A stretch of DNA of 64,000 nucleotides from Malachius bipustulatus (GCA_910589415.1 OU342631.1:12400001-12464000), one strand, 5' to 3'. Shown: positions 34,347-46,343, counted from the stretch's first letter. The notes: generated by a model from the sequence alone, not told the origin. Numbers and translations are program-made.

Positions 34347-37291
34347 GGATGGATACCATCGGCTAGACCTGGACGAATTTCGTCTTCTCTGTCGTCTCTT
34401 ATTTCAGAACGAAAGAGGAAAGATATACAGCTTGGAAGAAAACAAACTAAAAGAGATTTTTGCCATTTTCGATGTAAACAATGATGGATACATTGATAGA
34501 GAGGAATTTATCTTCTGTTGGAATCACTGGATCAAAATTGTTGAGTATTTATAGCACAAAATCACATGTTTGTTCTGAAATAATAATTTTCAGATTGTAC
34601 GACCGATATCTGCCTTTCTGGTAGTAGATGTCCAGAATGATTTCATTAGCGGCACGTTAAATATAAGTCAGTGTCCTGCCCACCAAAACGGTCTTGATGT
34701 GATCGCTCCAATCAACCGCTTACTGGATAAAGTAGGCTTCGATGTGGTCTTTTATTCTCTTGATTGGCACCCGAGTAACCACGTCTCCTTCATTGACAAC
34801 ATAACCCTGAGGGAGATTCATGCATCTAGTCCTGTCACCACTACGAATGCCAAGCTCTATGATACTGTTATATTTGCCGGGAACCCTCCAATGGAACAAC
34901 AGCTCTGGCCTAGACATTGCGTTCAAGATACTTGGGGGGCTGAGTTACATAAAGATCTAAAAGTATGTCCGTAGTATCTCTATAGAAATATTTTTTGAAC
35001 ATATTATCATTGCTTTTAGGTAATCGATGAAGCTATAAAAGTATATAAAGGTACAAATCCGGATGTCGATTCTTATTCCGCATTTTGGGATAATAGAAAA
35101 ATGAGCTACACTACACTGAGAAAAATTTTTCATTGGCGGAAGTAAATTTGCAATTCCGCCAACTAAATTATTTAATTGATAACGAGCAACTAAATATTTA
35201 GTTGCGTCAACTAAATTATTTAGTTCCAGAATTTGAGATATCCAACCAAGAATTAGTTGCCATAAGATACTGTATAAAAGTGATTGCAAATAAAACTTTC
35301 TGCTGTGAACTAAATAATAATTCAGTGAACCACAGTAAGCTTTCTTATGTCAATTTAATAAAACTGGGCAGAACTATTATCAGGTTCTCTCGATATTACT
35401 TTGAGTTCTCTCAACTAAATGAAACTCTTCTCCGAATCCAATCTTAGTTTGGATTTTTCCTACCTACCTTATCTAACCTACCTAACCTAAAAATTTGGTA
35501 ATATTTTATTGAACTTTTCGTTTTGAAATTTTTTATTTATTGGTTGAGATTTCGGTTCTTGGTGAAATAATAATATTACCAATAACCGAAATCCCAAGCA
35601 ATAAATAAAAAATTTCTACCCAATAAAGGTACAAAATGCGCAGTGCCACGGGCCACGGCTCTCCTCATCCCGATCAACAATATAACAATAAAAAGTATCT
35701 GCACATTTTGCTGTCCATATTAATCATCCACATGTCCATAGTAATGTTAAATATATAAATTACCTTTAATTATTGTTATATACGCGTAGACCGGGACGAG
35801 TCAAAACTGTACCATTTATTGGTTTGGTTTGTCTGAAATCCATTTAAGTACCTACATATACCAAGCTAACAGTAATGACGGCTTTCTGTGATTTGAACTT
35901 CACGATTTGTCAGATTTATACAAACAAAGCTGCAAAAGAATATCAAAAATAAAACCGAATTACTTATTTACATTAAATAAGCAAGAAAAGTTTACTTAAG
36001 ATAAATTATTAGCAACAACCACACGTTTGACGAACGCAGCTACATCATGATGGCGTCTATAATGGCGACTGATGCATGTATTTTTATCTGAGGTTGCACA
36101 GTTAGATGAATCTCTTACAGTAAATAAATAAATATTTATTGCCATAATCCTGGTATAATTCCTTCAATACAAACGTTCTATTATAGCACCCTCTCAATAC
36201 ACTACACAAGAAATTTTTACTTGACACAATCATACCATAGTTGGAATAATGAAAATCTGATATATTTCACACTATTATGTTTGGAATATTCTGTTAAACA
36301 TTTATTCCTACCTCCGACAAGAAAAACCTATTTGTCTCACAAATTTCTAACTTCTAAGAATCTTTGATTCCTTTAAACAAGATAACTTTATATGTTTAGT
36401 TGCTGGAATTAAATTATGTTCCAGTACAGATTCTTAGATTGTTAGCTATGAGTAATATTATTATGCCAATATGAAAAATACTTCGTTACACAAAATGAGC
36501 TTCAATTAAATTATTTAATTCAATCAATTGCTCAATTTTAGTGAATTCAACTAAGATTTGGTACTGTAAATGATAAAGTTGTTCTTATAACTAAATAAAT
36601 TCTCTGGAGGAAATACCTTCAGCCTTTAGTTCTTTCAAGAATAATATTTCTCTCAGTGTACTCTTTGCAGTCAGCTTCAACTGAGAAATGTTACCGATAT
36701 CTATGTCTGCGGATTAGCTTATGATGTTTGTGTTGGTGGGTGTCTAAGCATCATTGTATGCATGAATTTATATTAAAGAAGTTGCAGCTGTAGAGGTCAA
36801 TTTTGATCTCATTATTCGAGTTTCTATTCATTTAATTCTACAGTATGTAACTTTTTTTGTTTCTTACTTGTCTGGAGAGGTTCTACCATAAAAGCAAGCA
36901 AGCTAATGAAAAGTTAAGCTTTGTGAAACAACAGCAACAAAATATTTGCTCGAGTTATTGAGTTAGGTACTTCCTCCAGACATTTGTTTGTTTGATAAGT
37001 TCGGATCAGAAATTCTATTCCGGATAATTTGATTCATTGGCTGTTTAATTTTTAGGCGCTACCGCCATAGATGCCCTTTCACTCGGTTACAGGACCATTT
37101 TACTTGATGACTGTAGTCGAGGAGTTGATTTGTTGGATATCGAAAAAACTAAAAACACTGTTGTGGAAAGTAATGGAGTTGTAATAAATTCGACTCACGT
37201 TCAAGCGATGGTTGAAGGAAGAGACAGGCGTCCAGAATTGGGGTATAAGTTGGCCATGGAACTGAAAAATCGTACGAAAAATCCAACATAA
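34347..37291 (+). CDS. Naam: Nicotinamidase with EF-hand N-terminus (5' exon missing)
   Basis: Deamidates nicotinamide to nicotinate in NAD salvage. Exons read: 34347-34539, 34594-34962, 35020-35141, 36671-36735 and 37056-37291, giving 327 residues plus stop in one frame. Exon one holds half of one EF hand (DGYHRLDLDEF) and a full second loop (DVNNDGYIDREE). The hydrolase part shows VVDVQNDF (catalytic Asp), metal site DWHPSNH, WPRHCVQDTWGAELH, the KGTNPDVDS lysine and YVCGLAYDVCVG with the catalytic Cys, ending RRPELGYKLAMEL. The layout matches Drosophila Naam; about 30 N-terminal residues are in an upstream exon I did not find. The donor after WIKI is a weak GTTGAG. A transposon at 35114-36658 splits the exon that reads MSYTTLCSQLQLRNV; exons three and four as given assume it is spliced out. 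Confidence 0.88.
35114..36658. mobile_element. 1545-bp TA-flanked transposon inside the nicotinamidase coding sequence
   Basis: Starts CACTGAGAAAAATTTTTC, ends ATATTTCTCTCAGTG, with TA on each side (35112-35113 and 36659-36660). Removing it and one TA restores an unbroken exon reading through TTLCSQLQLRNV. Only the outer 15-18 bp are inverted repeats; the interior is AT-rich, full of AACTAAAT / ATTTAGTT words, and has no transposase. Relic kin lies at 3331-3425. Tc1/mariner-like by target site, non-autonomous. Confidence 0.85.
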
Positions 37292-37299
37292 TGTTCAGT

Positions 37300-37305
37300 A
37301 ATAAA
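37300..37305 (+). terminator. Candidate polyadenylation signal of the nicotinamidase gene
   Basis: AATAAA nine bases after the TAA stop codon. The spacing is short but the context is otherwise ordinary. Confidence 0.35.
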
Positions 37306-37309
37306 ACAA

Positions 37310-38513
37310 AAAAATCACTTTTGTAGCCTGTTCAGTATTCAAAATAATTATTGTTAATCCAGCTCCAGCATTACTTAAATAATAATTTTGTATTTCTTTT
37401 TTTAAATATTTTTATTCTTTAAACCACTGCCCTAGGCAGTGGGTATACAAGTTCCCTTTTACAAGGAAGGCAAAAAGTTACTAATGAATGATGAATCACA
37501 ATAATTTCTTTTATTTAGAATATGTTCGTGGTCAAACTACAGATAAATATTCAGCAATTTTCTGATTTCATTGCTAAATTGTGACAAGAGACTTTTCCTG
37601 CTAAAATGATTATCCTACTTGAAGATAGAGACCTTTTATAGTTTTTTGAATGTATGTGAAATGGCTGAGTCTGTCTCTGTAAATATTGTTTCCTGGCTCT
37701 TTAATCAGGACACAGTTAATCTGGAGAACCAGTAATTCCAACACTTAATTAGGGGTCTTAGTCCAGATGCACCTCTGTAAGTTGGACACTTTGTTATTTC
37801 AAAAGTCCACAGGTGACGTAATGCTGCACGAGTGAAATGGCAGGCTTAATAACCCACATGAACCAGTTGGGCTTATACGGACTTAGGTACAAAAAAACTT
37901 TTCTTCTCTTCATTATGAAGGAAAAGCTGCAGATTAGGAACCGTCAGAACTACTCCCTCTAATAAATGAGCAGTGAGAGTTTATGTGGAAAAATGTGATT
38001 AATAGTCAATTACCTCCTGGAGATTGTCAATTTTCTATCGAAGCCTTTCTTTTTTCTTCATCAGCCACAAATCTTAAATATTTCTCTTTTTACGGTATTT
38101 TACGGTAAGTCCATTATGGTATACTTCTCTTTTCTCTCAATGGTCAATTTTAACTTTTCAGTCAATAGATTTTATGGGTAAGTGGGAGATGAAAAGAAGA
38201 ATACAACTTGAACAGAATTCATTAATTGGTTGATTCCTTTCATAATTTGTTAGCTTGTGTGTAATAATAATTTTGTGCTTTTCCTGTAAAAGGGACTTCT
38301 CTCCCGTCTGAAACAAATGAAATAAATAAAATTGTGGCCGGGTGATCGTTAATTCCCCAAATTTGGTTAGTTGAATTTAATTTGTGAGGGCATGCACGAT
38401 TTGTTAGTAATGATTTTTTTACCTCAAACAAAATGTCAATAAATAATCACCACCCCACCCCTTATAATAAACCTAAAAGACAAATATCCCCATCAAATTT
38501 CTTCCATTATTAC
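37310..38513. other. Intergenic DNA, nothing recognised
   Basis: No gene, RNA gene or clear inverted repeat was recognised. Confidence 0.45.
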
Positions 38514-38515
38514 TA

Positions 38516-39218
38516 CAGTAAAACCTGGATAACCCGGAAACGCCTGGGACCGAAAATAAATTCCGTCTTATATAGCACGGAAAATGCCCAACAGTACGTA
38601 CTTTTTTTTTTTAGCATCGATAGAATGTTTTCCCACGAGCCAATCTGATTTTATTTTGTCCGTATTCTTCAAAATATCATAAACTTGTGTTTTACCACAC
38701 TTATATTTTTTTGCGAGAAGCTTAAGCTAATTTTTTGTTTTCATAACACATAATTAAATCTATTAAAATAGATTTCTAAAGATTTCAGTGTTAGAGTGTT
38801 GAATTTTTTATTTGCAGACATATCGAATATTGTACCTACTAAAAATAATTTGATGCTCACAGTTGGAGCTTTAGAATTGACTAAAATTGAATCCGAACAG
38901 GACTATACAGGAAGTGCATAAGTACCTACAGTTTTTATTGCCGCAATAAAAATTCCGAGAAGTGAAAGTAGGATAGACGCGCGAGAACATGCTGAGGTAA
39001 AGAGTTTTAGGTGGCGACGTCGGTCCGCTTCTGTCTTATGCAGGTGAAATTGCGAGCATAAGGTTAAAAAACGTGTTCCGTCTCCGCGTTACGCAGTTTC
39101 CGGCTTGAGCAGTGGAAGTTAACATGTAATGTGTATAGCTTAATTCGGGACCGGGAAAAATTTCCGTGATAGACAGATTTCCGCCTTATTCAGTGTCCGT
39201 CTTATCCAGGTTTGACTG
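38516..39218. mobile_element. 0.70-kb pogo-like MITE
   Basis: Left end CAGTAAAACCTGGATAACCC, right end the reverse of CAGTCAAACCTGGATAAGAC, flanked by TA. Sub-terminal repeats of the type CCGTCTTAT/CCGCCTTATTCAGT lie near the right end. No transposase. Confidence 0.7.
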
Positions 39219-39600
39219 TATATTGATAGTCTGTATACTACGTTCAAGGATTTTACCACATTAATATCAGAATACATACAAAAAATGGTTCACTTACCTG
39301 TAAAATGTAAAATGTTACTCTTTCCGCTTTCCACTTTTTTCTCATTTGGGTTATTACAAGTATTAAAACCAAAAGCTGAACAATTCACACTACTTTTAAT
39401 TAAAAAAACTAAAGAGGATTTAATTTTCTATCTAATTCAGTAAACAAGAAGAGGGGGGCATTGCATTCAAGTTAAATTACATTTGATGTGCAAATGTGGC
39501 ACGAATTTGATCTTATTTTTCAAACAGTCTGTAAACATTTTGAAGGTAGTAAGGATACTGTAACATTTTGTCCCAAGTATCTTGCTCACAATACAACATA

Positions 39601-41557
39601 CACGTTGATTAATCTCTAGATAGTCTACCAAGGTCACATGAAAATTCAGCAGTGATGTCAGATCTCGAATTTTGTAGGTGCAATGAGGATGAAGAATCAC
39701 AGAATAAATAGACATAATTTATTACATCATCAACAATTTTTGTTTATTTGAAAATAAAAAGAATTTAAGGTTTCTTTTTTAATATAACGATGATGTTAAT
39801 TCATAAAAGGTATTTATAATGAAAAAATAACAAGCACCTATTTGTAAAGAACATTTTATTGGAAAGTTATACACAAATTACAAATAATATAAATTAATGC
39901 AAAACTTGACAATTGATAATTTAATATTCAGAGTCATAATATAATCAGTTTCTTAAATAATTAATACCTAATTAAAACATTCCACATTTCTGCCGTAACA
40001 CCAGTATGATGTGTCTTTCGCCAAAGATAAATAACGTCGGTACTCTCATCGCTTAAAGGACGATTGAAGTTCGGCTTTGCTATACACCACACATGTTCGA
40101 TTGGATTAAAAATGCAATGGTATAGTGGAAGTCGAAGAATTTTGTGTCCATACTGTTCAGCTAGCTAAGGAATCCACTATATACTGCTTTGGTTTCTTTG
40201 TTCCTGTTGTGAAACCAATAACCATTTTAGTCATATAAAAATCATAAAGTCAATACAAAATATACTTATTCACAATGTCTAGGAGCTGAGCTTTCAGCGA
40301 AAAAGGCCAAAACCAATGTTCTTCCTGCGCAGCGCATTCGTCAATTTGTTGTTTATTTGAAGAAGAAATTGGTGGTTTATTTTCAACTGCACTGTGGTAA
40401 GGCGCATTGTCCATAATAATCACAGAAGGTAACTTGGCTTTAACTGGTTTTCGAACCACTTGGTAAACTTTTCATGATTCATCTCTCCATGATAATCTGG
40501 ATCTTTTGTTGATGAAGAGAAAATCAATTCTGCCCCATCAACAAAACCATTTATCTTACCTGCATGCAAAACTATGTACCTAAATAATGAAAATAAATGA
40601 TATTATATTTAATGCCTAATTATACATCATTATAACATATTATATTATAAGTATTTAAAACACCTTTTGCCTTCCGTCTTCTGTTCAGTTTCTTGACACT
40701 GCGTGGGTTTTGATCCTGCCAAGACCTTCCCATTGTGCCGTTTTGAGAGATCCATGTTTCGTCTATATACACAAATTATTGATAAAATGCCTTCTCTTTT
40801 GTAATCTACATAAATGCGCGTAGGAACTTCACTCTTTTAACAATAATGTGACCTAATTCCAAGAGACCTCGACGTGGATTGCCTTTTTTCCATTTAAATC
40901 CAATTTTCTTTAAGACGCACAAAAGAGAAGATTTGCTGCACTCAAATATATACTTGTCTTTGAGGACGATATGTAGAGTATGTAGAGACGGTACCAAAGC
41001 GACAATTTCAGAGCTTCAGCTACCCTCTAAATCATAATATTTATTCCTTGATGTCAGTAGTATTTGAACCTATAAAATAATTTTTATACCTTGCTCACTG
41101 ATGTTAGGGGTATAATGGCCCCCATTCATTGATTCGTTTCCAAAGTATTCGAATAAATTTGCCATCATCTGCTGTTGCGCTTCTTTACTTATATGTTTTG
41201 GCATTTTGCTTACTTTTAAAGATAATCTATCACTTTTTAGATAGGTAATTCTAACAATTTTTAATTTATTTTATAAAATTAAAAAATTAACTCTCAAAAC
41301 TGACAGACGTAAACAGAACAAAATCAGTTTATTATTTTGGATTTTTGGATAGAAAAGTTGACAACAAAGCCAGGGCGATGTTGTGATCGATTATTAAATT
41401 TATTGTTTTTGCATCTTCCTAATGTCAAACATTTTCATTTGATCCCTTTAATAACCTTCAAATTCTAACTGTCATTTTTAGTGTCATAATGTTCGACGTT
41501 ACAACGCAGCGTAAACAAATATGACCTTAGCAGACTATCTAGAAATTAATCAACGTG
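39601..41557 (-). mobile_element. 1.96-kb Tc1/mariner-type transposon, inactive
   Basis: Ends CACGTTGATTAATCTCTAGA and its reverse (TCTAGAAATTAATCAACGTG), about 36 bp of terminal inverted repeat, with TA at both outer edges. It contains the broken transposase described separately. A related end fragment is at 62085-62396. Confidence 0.8.
39961..41204 (-). pseudogene. Broken DDE transposase
   Basis: The minus-strand reading starts MPKHISKEAQQQMM and passes through a helix-turn-helix-like part (CSKSSLLCVLKKIGFKWKKG), a region with DETWI-like first catalytic Asp (near 40750), VIIMDNAPYHSA with the second Asp (near 40410) and LPLYHCIFNPIEHVW with the Glu (near 40110), ending MWNVLIRY. Several frameshifts and stops interrupt it. 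The D, D and E blocks are still recognisable, so decay is moderate. It belongs to the Tc1/mariner-like transposases often annotated as uncharacterised proteins in insects. Confidence 0.8.
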
Positions 41558-42149
41558 TAGACATAAAATACAAAATGGAAGCAATAACCTTGCTTCATTC
41601 AGAATAATTACCTTCTCTGATGAGTCCCCTATTTTCGAAAAAGAAATTCAAAACTACAGAACACTGGTATGGAGAAAGGTGAAAAAGTCAACATATTTTT
41701 TGGTTTCCATGTAGAATTCTAATGTATGACAAACAATTTAAAAATACAACTTTGATATATTCATATGTTAAACTCTGTATTATAGTCCAAAATAATGAAA
41801 TGATAGGCACAATATCACCCTGAATAAAATTGTGTTTAAAACGTGCCCGTGCATGGCTGGCTATACATAGACCGACATGAAGATGAGTGACTCACCCTGT
41901 AATGGTATGAATATGTTCTCAAAAATGTTAGCTTCTCATTTAATGAGGTTAGCAGAAATTTAAAAGTGATTTTAGAAGTTTTTATTTAAAATAGAAAAAC
42001 TTAACATTTTTAATGATCTGTTCAAAAACTGATCGGTTCAGATACCTTAATACAGCACCATGTGTTGAACATAAATATAGGTAATATATTAGATTTTGTA
42101 ATATTTATGCAATCCAATTTATTTAGCTGTTTAGCACTAGCAGCGATCA

Positions 42150-42500
42150 TTACCTTACACTTGAACTGGTGACACATTCATTTCTCGATAGAATTGCAGA
42201 TATATCCTTCTTCAATTTATCCAATGTTTGAGCTAAATCACTTTTCACAGATTCCAGCTCTGTAGCCATATCGAGTAACTTTTGAGATGTATCTTCCAGT
42301 TCTTGCGTTCCCTTCAAAAATTCTTCGATTTTTTGAAATTTATGTTCTTGTTGGGGTGGTTTTTCATCCAAGCAGAAATACAGTTTGTTTCTTTCTTCCT
42401 CGTCTATATAAACGGCATTGATATCCTCTAATATTTCTTTACCAGTTAAACAGAATGGAGTTCTTTTTGGGATATTTTTATTTCTGCTAAACATTATCAA
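42150..42500 (-). CDS. UPF0449 family small coiled-coil protein (C19orf25-like)
   Basis: A 116-residue single-exon frame. NIPKRTPFCLTGKEILEDI near the N-terminus resembles the PKRP..PT..QILEDV signature of UPF0449 proteins, followed by a predicted coiled coil (about residues 60-108; ELEDTSQKLLDMATELESVK). Length matches the family, whose function is not established. Met1 or Met3 could start translation. The end TCAAGTGTAAGGTAATG contains a good splice-donor-like GTAAGG after SSS, so a further short exon cannot be excluded. It lies 368 bp downstream of mRpS26 on the same strand. Confidence 0.75.
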   Translation of the reverse strand: MIMFSRNKNIPKRTPFCLTGKEILEDINAVYIDEEERNKLYFCLDEKPPQQEHKFQKIEEFLKGTQELEDTSQKLLDMATELESVKSDLAQTLDKLKKDISAILSRNECVTSSSVR

Positions 42501-42841
42501 ATTAATTTGAAAATTCTCTTTTACGGTAAATTATTTATTTTTTGAAGCAGGGAAATGTAAAATTATTCTTCTTCATTTCTTTACTGGCCTTGGCACTCTG
42601 CATTTAGCCAACCATTATTTTAAATTGACACAAGTTGTTAATAGAGTGGCAAGTGACGTTTCAAAAATTGTACCCAAAATTCTTTCAAGGCAAACTGTAT
42701 TGTGTGTTGCCTAACTATTGTTTTTAAATATTTTAATTTTAAATAATCAATAGGATTCGAAAAGACAACCTACAACTTATAAGGACTGGTTTATTCTACT
42801 TCTACACAATAAAAATTCATAAAACTAAAGATTTCTTTAAA

Positions 42842-42847
42842 TTTATT
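42842..42847 (-). terminator. Candidate polyadenylation signal of mRpS26
   Basis: AATAAA on the minus strand 22 bp beyond the mRpS26 stop codon; another AATAAA-like site lies about 55 bp further on. Confidence 0.4.
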
Positions 42848-42868
42848 AATTAAAACTATATGTACAAA

Positions 42869-43513
42869 TTATTGCTTAACGCTAGCTTTTTCGACGTTTT
42901 GGTTTTCAGGCTTTCCGAAACGACCCAAAGTAATATTACCATCCAAATCTATTGCATAGTCATACTCTACTTCTTTCCCGATAGCTTCTTCAATAGCCTC
43001 ATCTAACTTATCCCGCGTAATAAACGTTTTTGACTGTTCTTTCAAAATTTTAACAAACTCCTCCGCCTCCAACTGTTTTTGTTTACTTATATCATCTTTT
43101 TCCGCCATTCGATTCATAGCATATTCAATATCTTTTTCCAATTCCTCGGCCACTCTCTTCTCTCTGCTAATTTTCACCTCTGCATTCCACTGGTCGTTTA
43201 TGGCCATACATCGTGCGAGATCCTCTTCAAACAGTTTCTTTTGCTGATCGGGATCGGAACTTGCTTGAAACCTGGTACTGTGGGCAAATGTTAGGTACCT
43301 CCTTAAAGACTTGATCTGCGTGTGATAGTTATTATTAAGTCGTTTGAGTTCTGCTTTTTCATCTTCTGTCTGGACTGGTCTTGGGGGCACTCGAAAAAGT
43401 TTTGTTTTTGCAACCGGGACCCATCTAGGCTTCCTGTGCCACCTTAGACATTGTTTGTTGTAGTTTGGTAACACGTTCAATATCTGTTTTATTTCGAGGG
43501 GTAATTTTAACAT
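42869..43513 (-). CDS. mRpS26: Mitochondrial ribosomal protein S26
   Basis: A 214-residue single-exon frame. The segment RWHRKPRWVPVAKTKLFRVP, then AELKRLNNNYHTQIKSLRRY, is characteristic of bS/mS26 in animals, as is the long Lys/Glu-rich helical middle (about 95-165) and the conserved acidic stretch EVEYDYAIDLDG near the end. It is a component of the small subunit of the mitochondrial ribosome. The N-terminus (MLKLPLEIKQILNVLPNYNK) is short and only weakly basic but could act as the import sequence. Length is usual for the family. Upstream 43515-43910 has no gene. Confidence 0.93.
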   Translation of the reverse strand: MLKLPLEIKQILNVLPNYNKQCLRWHRKPRWVPVAKTKLFRVPPRPVQTEDEKAELKRLNNNYHTQIKSLRRYLTFAHSTRFQASSDPDQQKKLFEEDLARCMAINDQWNAEVKISREKRVAEELEKDIEYAMNRMAEKDDISKQKQLEAEEFVKILKEQSKTFITRDKLDEAIEEAIGKEVEYDYAIDLDGNITLGRFGKPENQNVEKASVKQ

Positions 43514-43910
43514 TTTAATGTGTGGTTAATTAAAAAATTAATATTTTTTTGAAAATAACCAAGCTTTTTTAGTTTACCTATCTTTTTTGGTATGTTTTTT
43601 TTTGGCAGCAAAGAAAATTATTGAATATTGACTGTGACATTTTGACTTTTTTAATTGTCAAATGGAATCCTATTCTTTTTTAGATTTCAGACTTCCTGAC
43701 CCGCCTGACCGTTTTCTTTATTTAGTTATGTACTATGAAAATTGAAAATCAATAAAGGTCCTTTTATTTCTGTATGAGTATTCGCAACGTAAGGTTTGGT
43801 TAATCATAACTTTGAAATCTTTGTCTTTGCCCACAAATCCCAAAATACCACATTGGCCGTAAACAATTAAACATTAATTTGGCGTTACCGTTCATCATCA
43901 TCATACATTA

Positions 43911-45686
43911 GGGTACCTGTATTACCGACACTAACGCTTACAAGGATAGAGCATTCTCGGTAGCACAAAAAGTTGAGAACTTCAAAATCGTCAAATTTTC
44001 CATGAACGTATTGGCTAAATTTGATGATAAAGTCAACGTATTTGGTAAGAAAGAATGGTACTTCCTTATTAGAGGATGTTTCAGCAATTAAAAGAGGTGT
44101 GGTTCTGCTTGTTCGCGTTGAGGTAAGTTGTAGATATTTTAAACTTATTATAGTTCTTAATCAATTTTATGTATTTCTGGAATATGATAAATGATAAAAA
44201 TTATAAATGAAAAAAAAGTGATAAACCAAATAAATAAAAATTATACCAAATGATAAAGTTTACAGCCTCGTAGCCCTGTAATGTATTGTTATGGGTGTCA
44301 CACTTAATTATTACCAAATTAAAAGTCTTACAAAATTATTTACTCTCTAACACGACTATAACTTTTAAAAAATAACCTCCAAATCTAAATAATCAGCTGC
44401 TTCTCTTATTTACACATACACTACTAAATGTTTTTTCACTTCACTTGTCACTTCACTCTGTTTACTTCAGTCTTCCTTCAACTTCGGCTGTTCTAATAGC
44501 GAATTCGAGTTACTGCACTTTTCTGCTCCGGGTGCGCACCGAGACGGAATCTCGTGTTCGATTTGTAGGACTCCGTTCCAGTGCTTTTCGTAATCGTATT
44601 CGAGTTAAAGTGAACTCTAGCGGTGCATATCGTAATTGTGTTCGAGTTACACTTGCTCTCTGGCAGTGCATAGGAAAATATGTTCGAGTCGTATGGCGGA
44701 ACTGTCCCGGAGCAAAATAAACTGCACCGTCAAATTTGACGGTGCAACGGTGCACTCCCGTAAATTTAGAGGTTAGAAATAGCGGGAAAATTAAATACTG
44801 ATTCCATTACTGATTCCTAGTAATTCCTTAAACCAAAAATTTGTGGATAAGTACATTTTGTGTATTGTATGAATTACAACTTATTACAATAATTAAAATG
44901 GATCACGCCTTGTAGTTCCACGACTCTGTTATAATAAGAATAACATCATAACAACAAACAACCGTGATAGGTATAGGATAGGGATAGGTAGAAGGCTATA
45001 ATGAAAATGCAGACTGGAGGGAAACTGGATTGCACACTGCACTGCACCGGTGCATGGCGCTCTGGCTCTGGCTCTGGTTCTGGCCTGCCCTGACACAGTT
45101 CGGTTCCATACAGAGTCGAAATGCGAAAGTTCTGCTCCGGACTGGAGCAGAATTCTGGGCAGAACTGATTCAGAGACAGATCGATCTCGCTCCGAGCAAG
45201 TGAAGCCAACTCGAATTCGCTATAAGGTACAATTTCCTAAGGTATCATGGAATTTATCTAGGAGCTTCGTTGACGTGTCCCTAAAAAGTCGCAACGCGTT
45301 CTCGAACATGCGCAGAACGTGGAACAAAACTGGTATTTAGTAGAACTGTCAGTTGCACTCTTACACCGGCCCGGCAATATGTCATTGCTGTCATGTCACT
45401 AGAACCGTCTCGATGGAATTGCCGAGTCATACATAACTGCAATATGTAATAATTGTAAAAGGTAAGCAAAAACAAATGCTACGATTTCTCGCTCTATAGT
45501 CGCGGCAATATTTTGTGTTTTTTTGTTTGCTTTTTGCCACTTGCTACCCCCACCTATGACCAAATTTGTCAAAAATGTGACATCCAGCTGTTCAAAGATC
45601 ACCTCATCACCATGTCGTGTGAACGTCAACGAGTGAATACGCTAGTACGCTACCCTAGTACGCGTCCGGTCGGTAATACAGTACCC
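43911..45686. mobile_element. 1.8-kb TIR element, same termini as 22201-22957
   Basis: Left GGGTACCTGTATTACCGACA, right TCGGTAATACAGTACCC, flanked by TA. The right shoulder (TTGCTACCCCCACCTATGAC, CAGCTGTTCAAAG) matches 22840-22890. The extra length over the 0.76-kb copy is explained partly by the nested element at 44496-45223. Confidence 0.7.
44496..45223. mobile_element. Nested 0.73-kb TIR element with internal repeats
   Basis: Ends ATAGCGAATTCGAGTTACTG and AACTCGAATTCGCTAT. The left half contains three or four units built on CGTAAT.GT.TTCGAGTTA with about 55-60 bp period. GC-rich relative to surroundings. The ORFs on both strands across these units are repeat artefacts. Confidence 0.6.
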
Positions 45687-45689
45687 TAT

Positions 45690-46343
45690 CATTCATAAGT
45701 GCTTGTTTTTTTTTTATAAAGACGGGCGTTTATGACATACATAATCCTGCATGTATATTATATAATATTATAATAATATACCAAGTTACCATAAAATGTA
45801 GTTATTGGAATAAATCAGCATACAGCTTCCCAGCTAGGACTTGTTTGTGTTAATATATCACAGGAATATAGAACATAATATCACATATCAGGCAACAGGC
45901 AAGTAGAGTTCGTGACGTTATAAAAATTGTACTGTACCCACTAAATTGTACTGGCAGTAAAATTGTTTCGTAACATACCTTCTCAAATCTCAAATCCTTC
46001 ATTCAATCATTAATATCATACATCATCCGTCAAGTCAACACTGTTGTGTGATTTCTGAGAATGTGAAAAAATGTAATTAATTTTTCCAGTTTTTGTAGGA
46101 TGTACGAGTATGATTAACAATATTTGCCAATGCGATAAGCATGTACAAATTTTGTAACTGACCTTTACAGATGAAAGTGTTCAAGCAACTCAATTAGTTG
46201 ATTGTTTAAATTGAGATAGCATTGAATAGGTGTAGAAAAGGGGAAGAAAAATCAAAACCGTGGAGGAGCGTGAGAAGTGAACTGAACTACTACACTACAA
46301 TAAAATAACATCAGTACCGGAACACCGGAGCTTTCTCATCAGA
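45690..46343. other. Upstream region of the TPD52 family gene
   Basis: No repeats of note. The promoter and 5' UTR of the short isoform should lie here; no TATA box or initiator could be assigned with confidence. Confidence 0.35.

Noticed and set aside
43079..43294. Plus-strand ORF of 71 codons
   Set aside because: Antisense shadow of mRpS26.
44445..45340. Overlapping ORFs on both strands, some Arg-rich or Pro/Glu-rich
   Set aside because: They lie in the repeat ladder of a nested TIR element and read equally on both strands.
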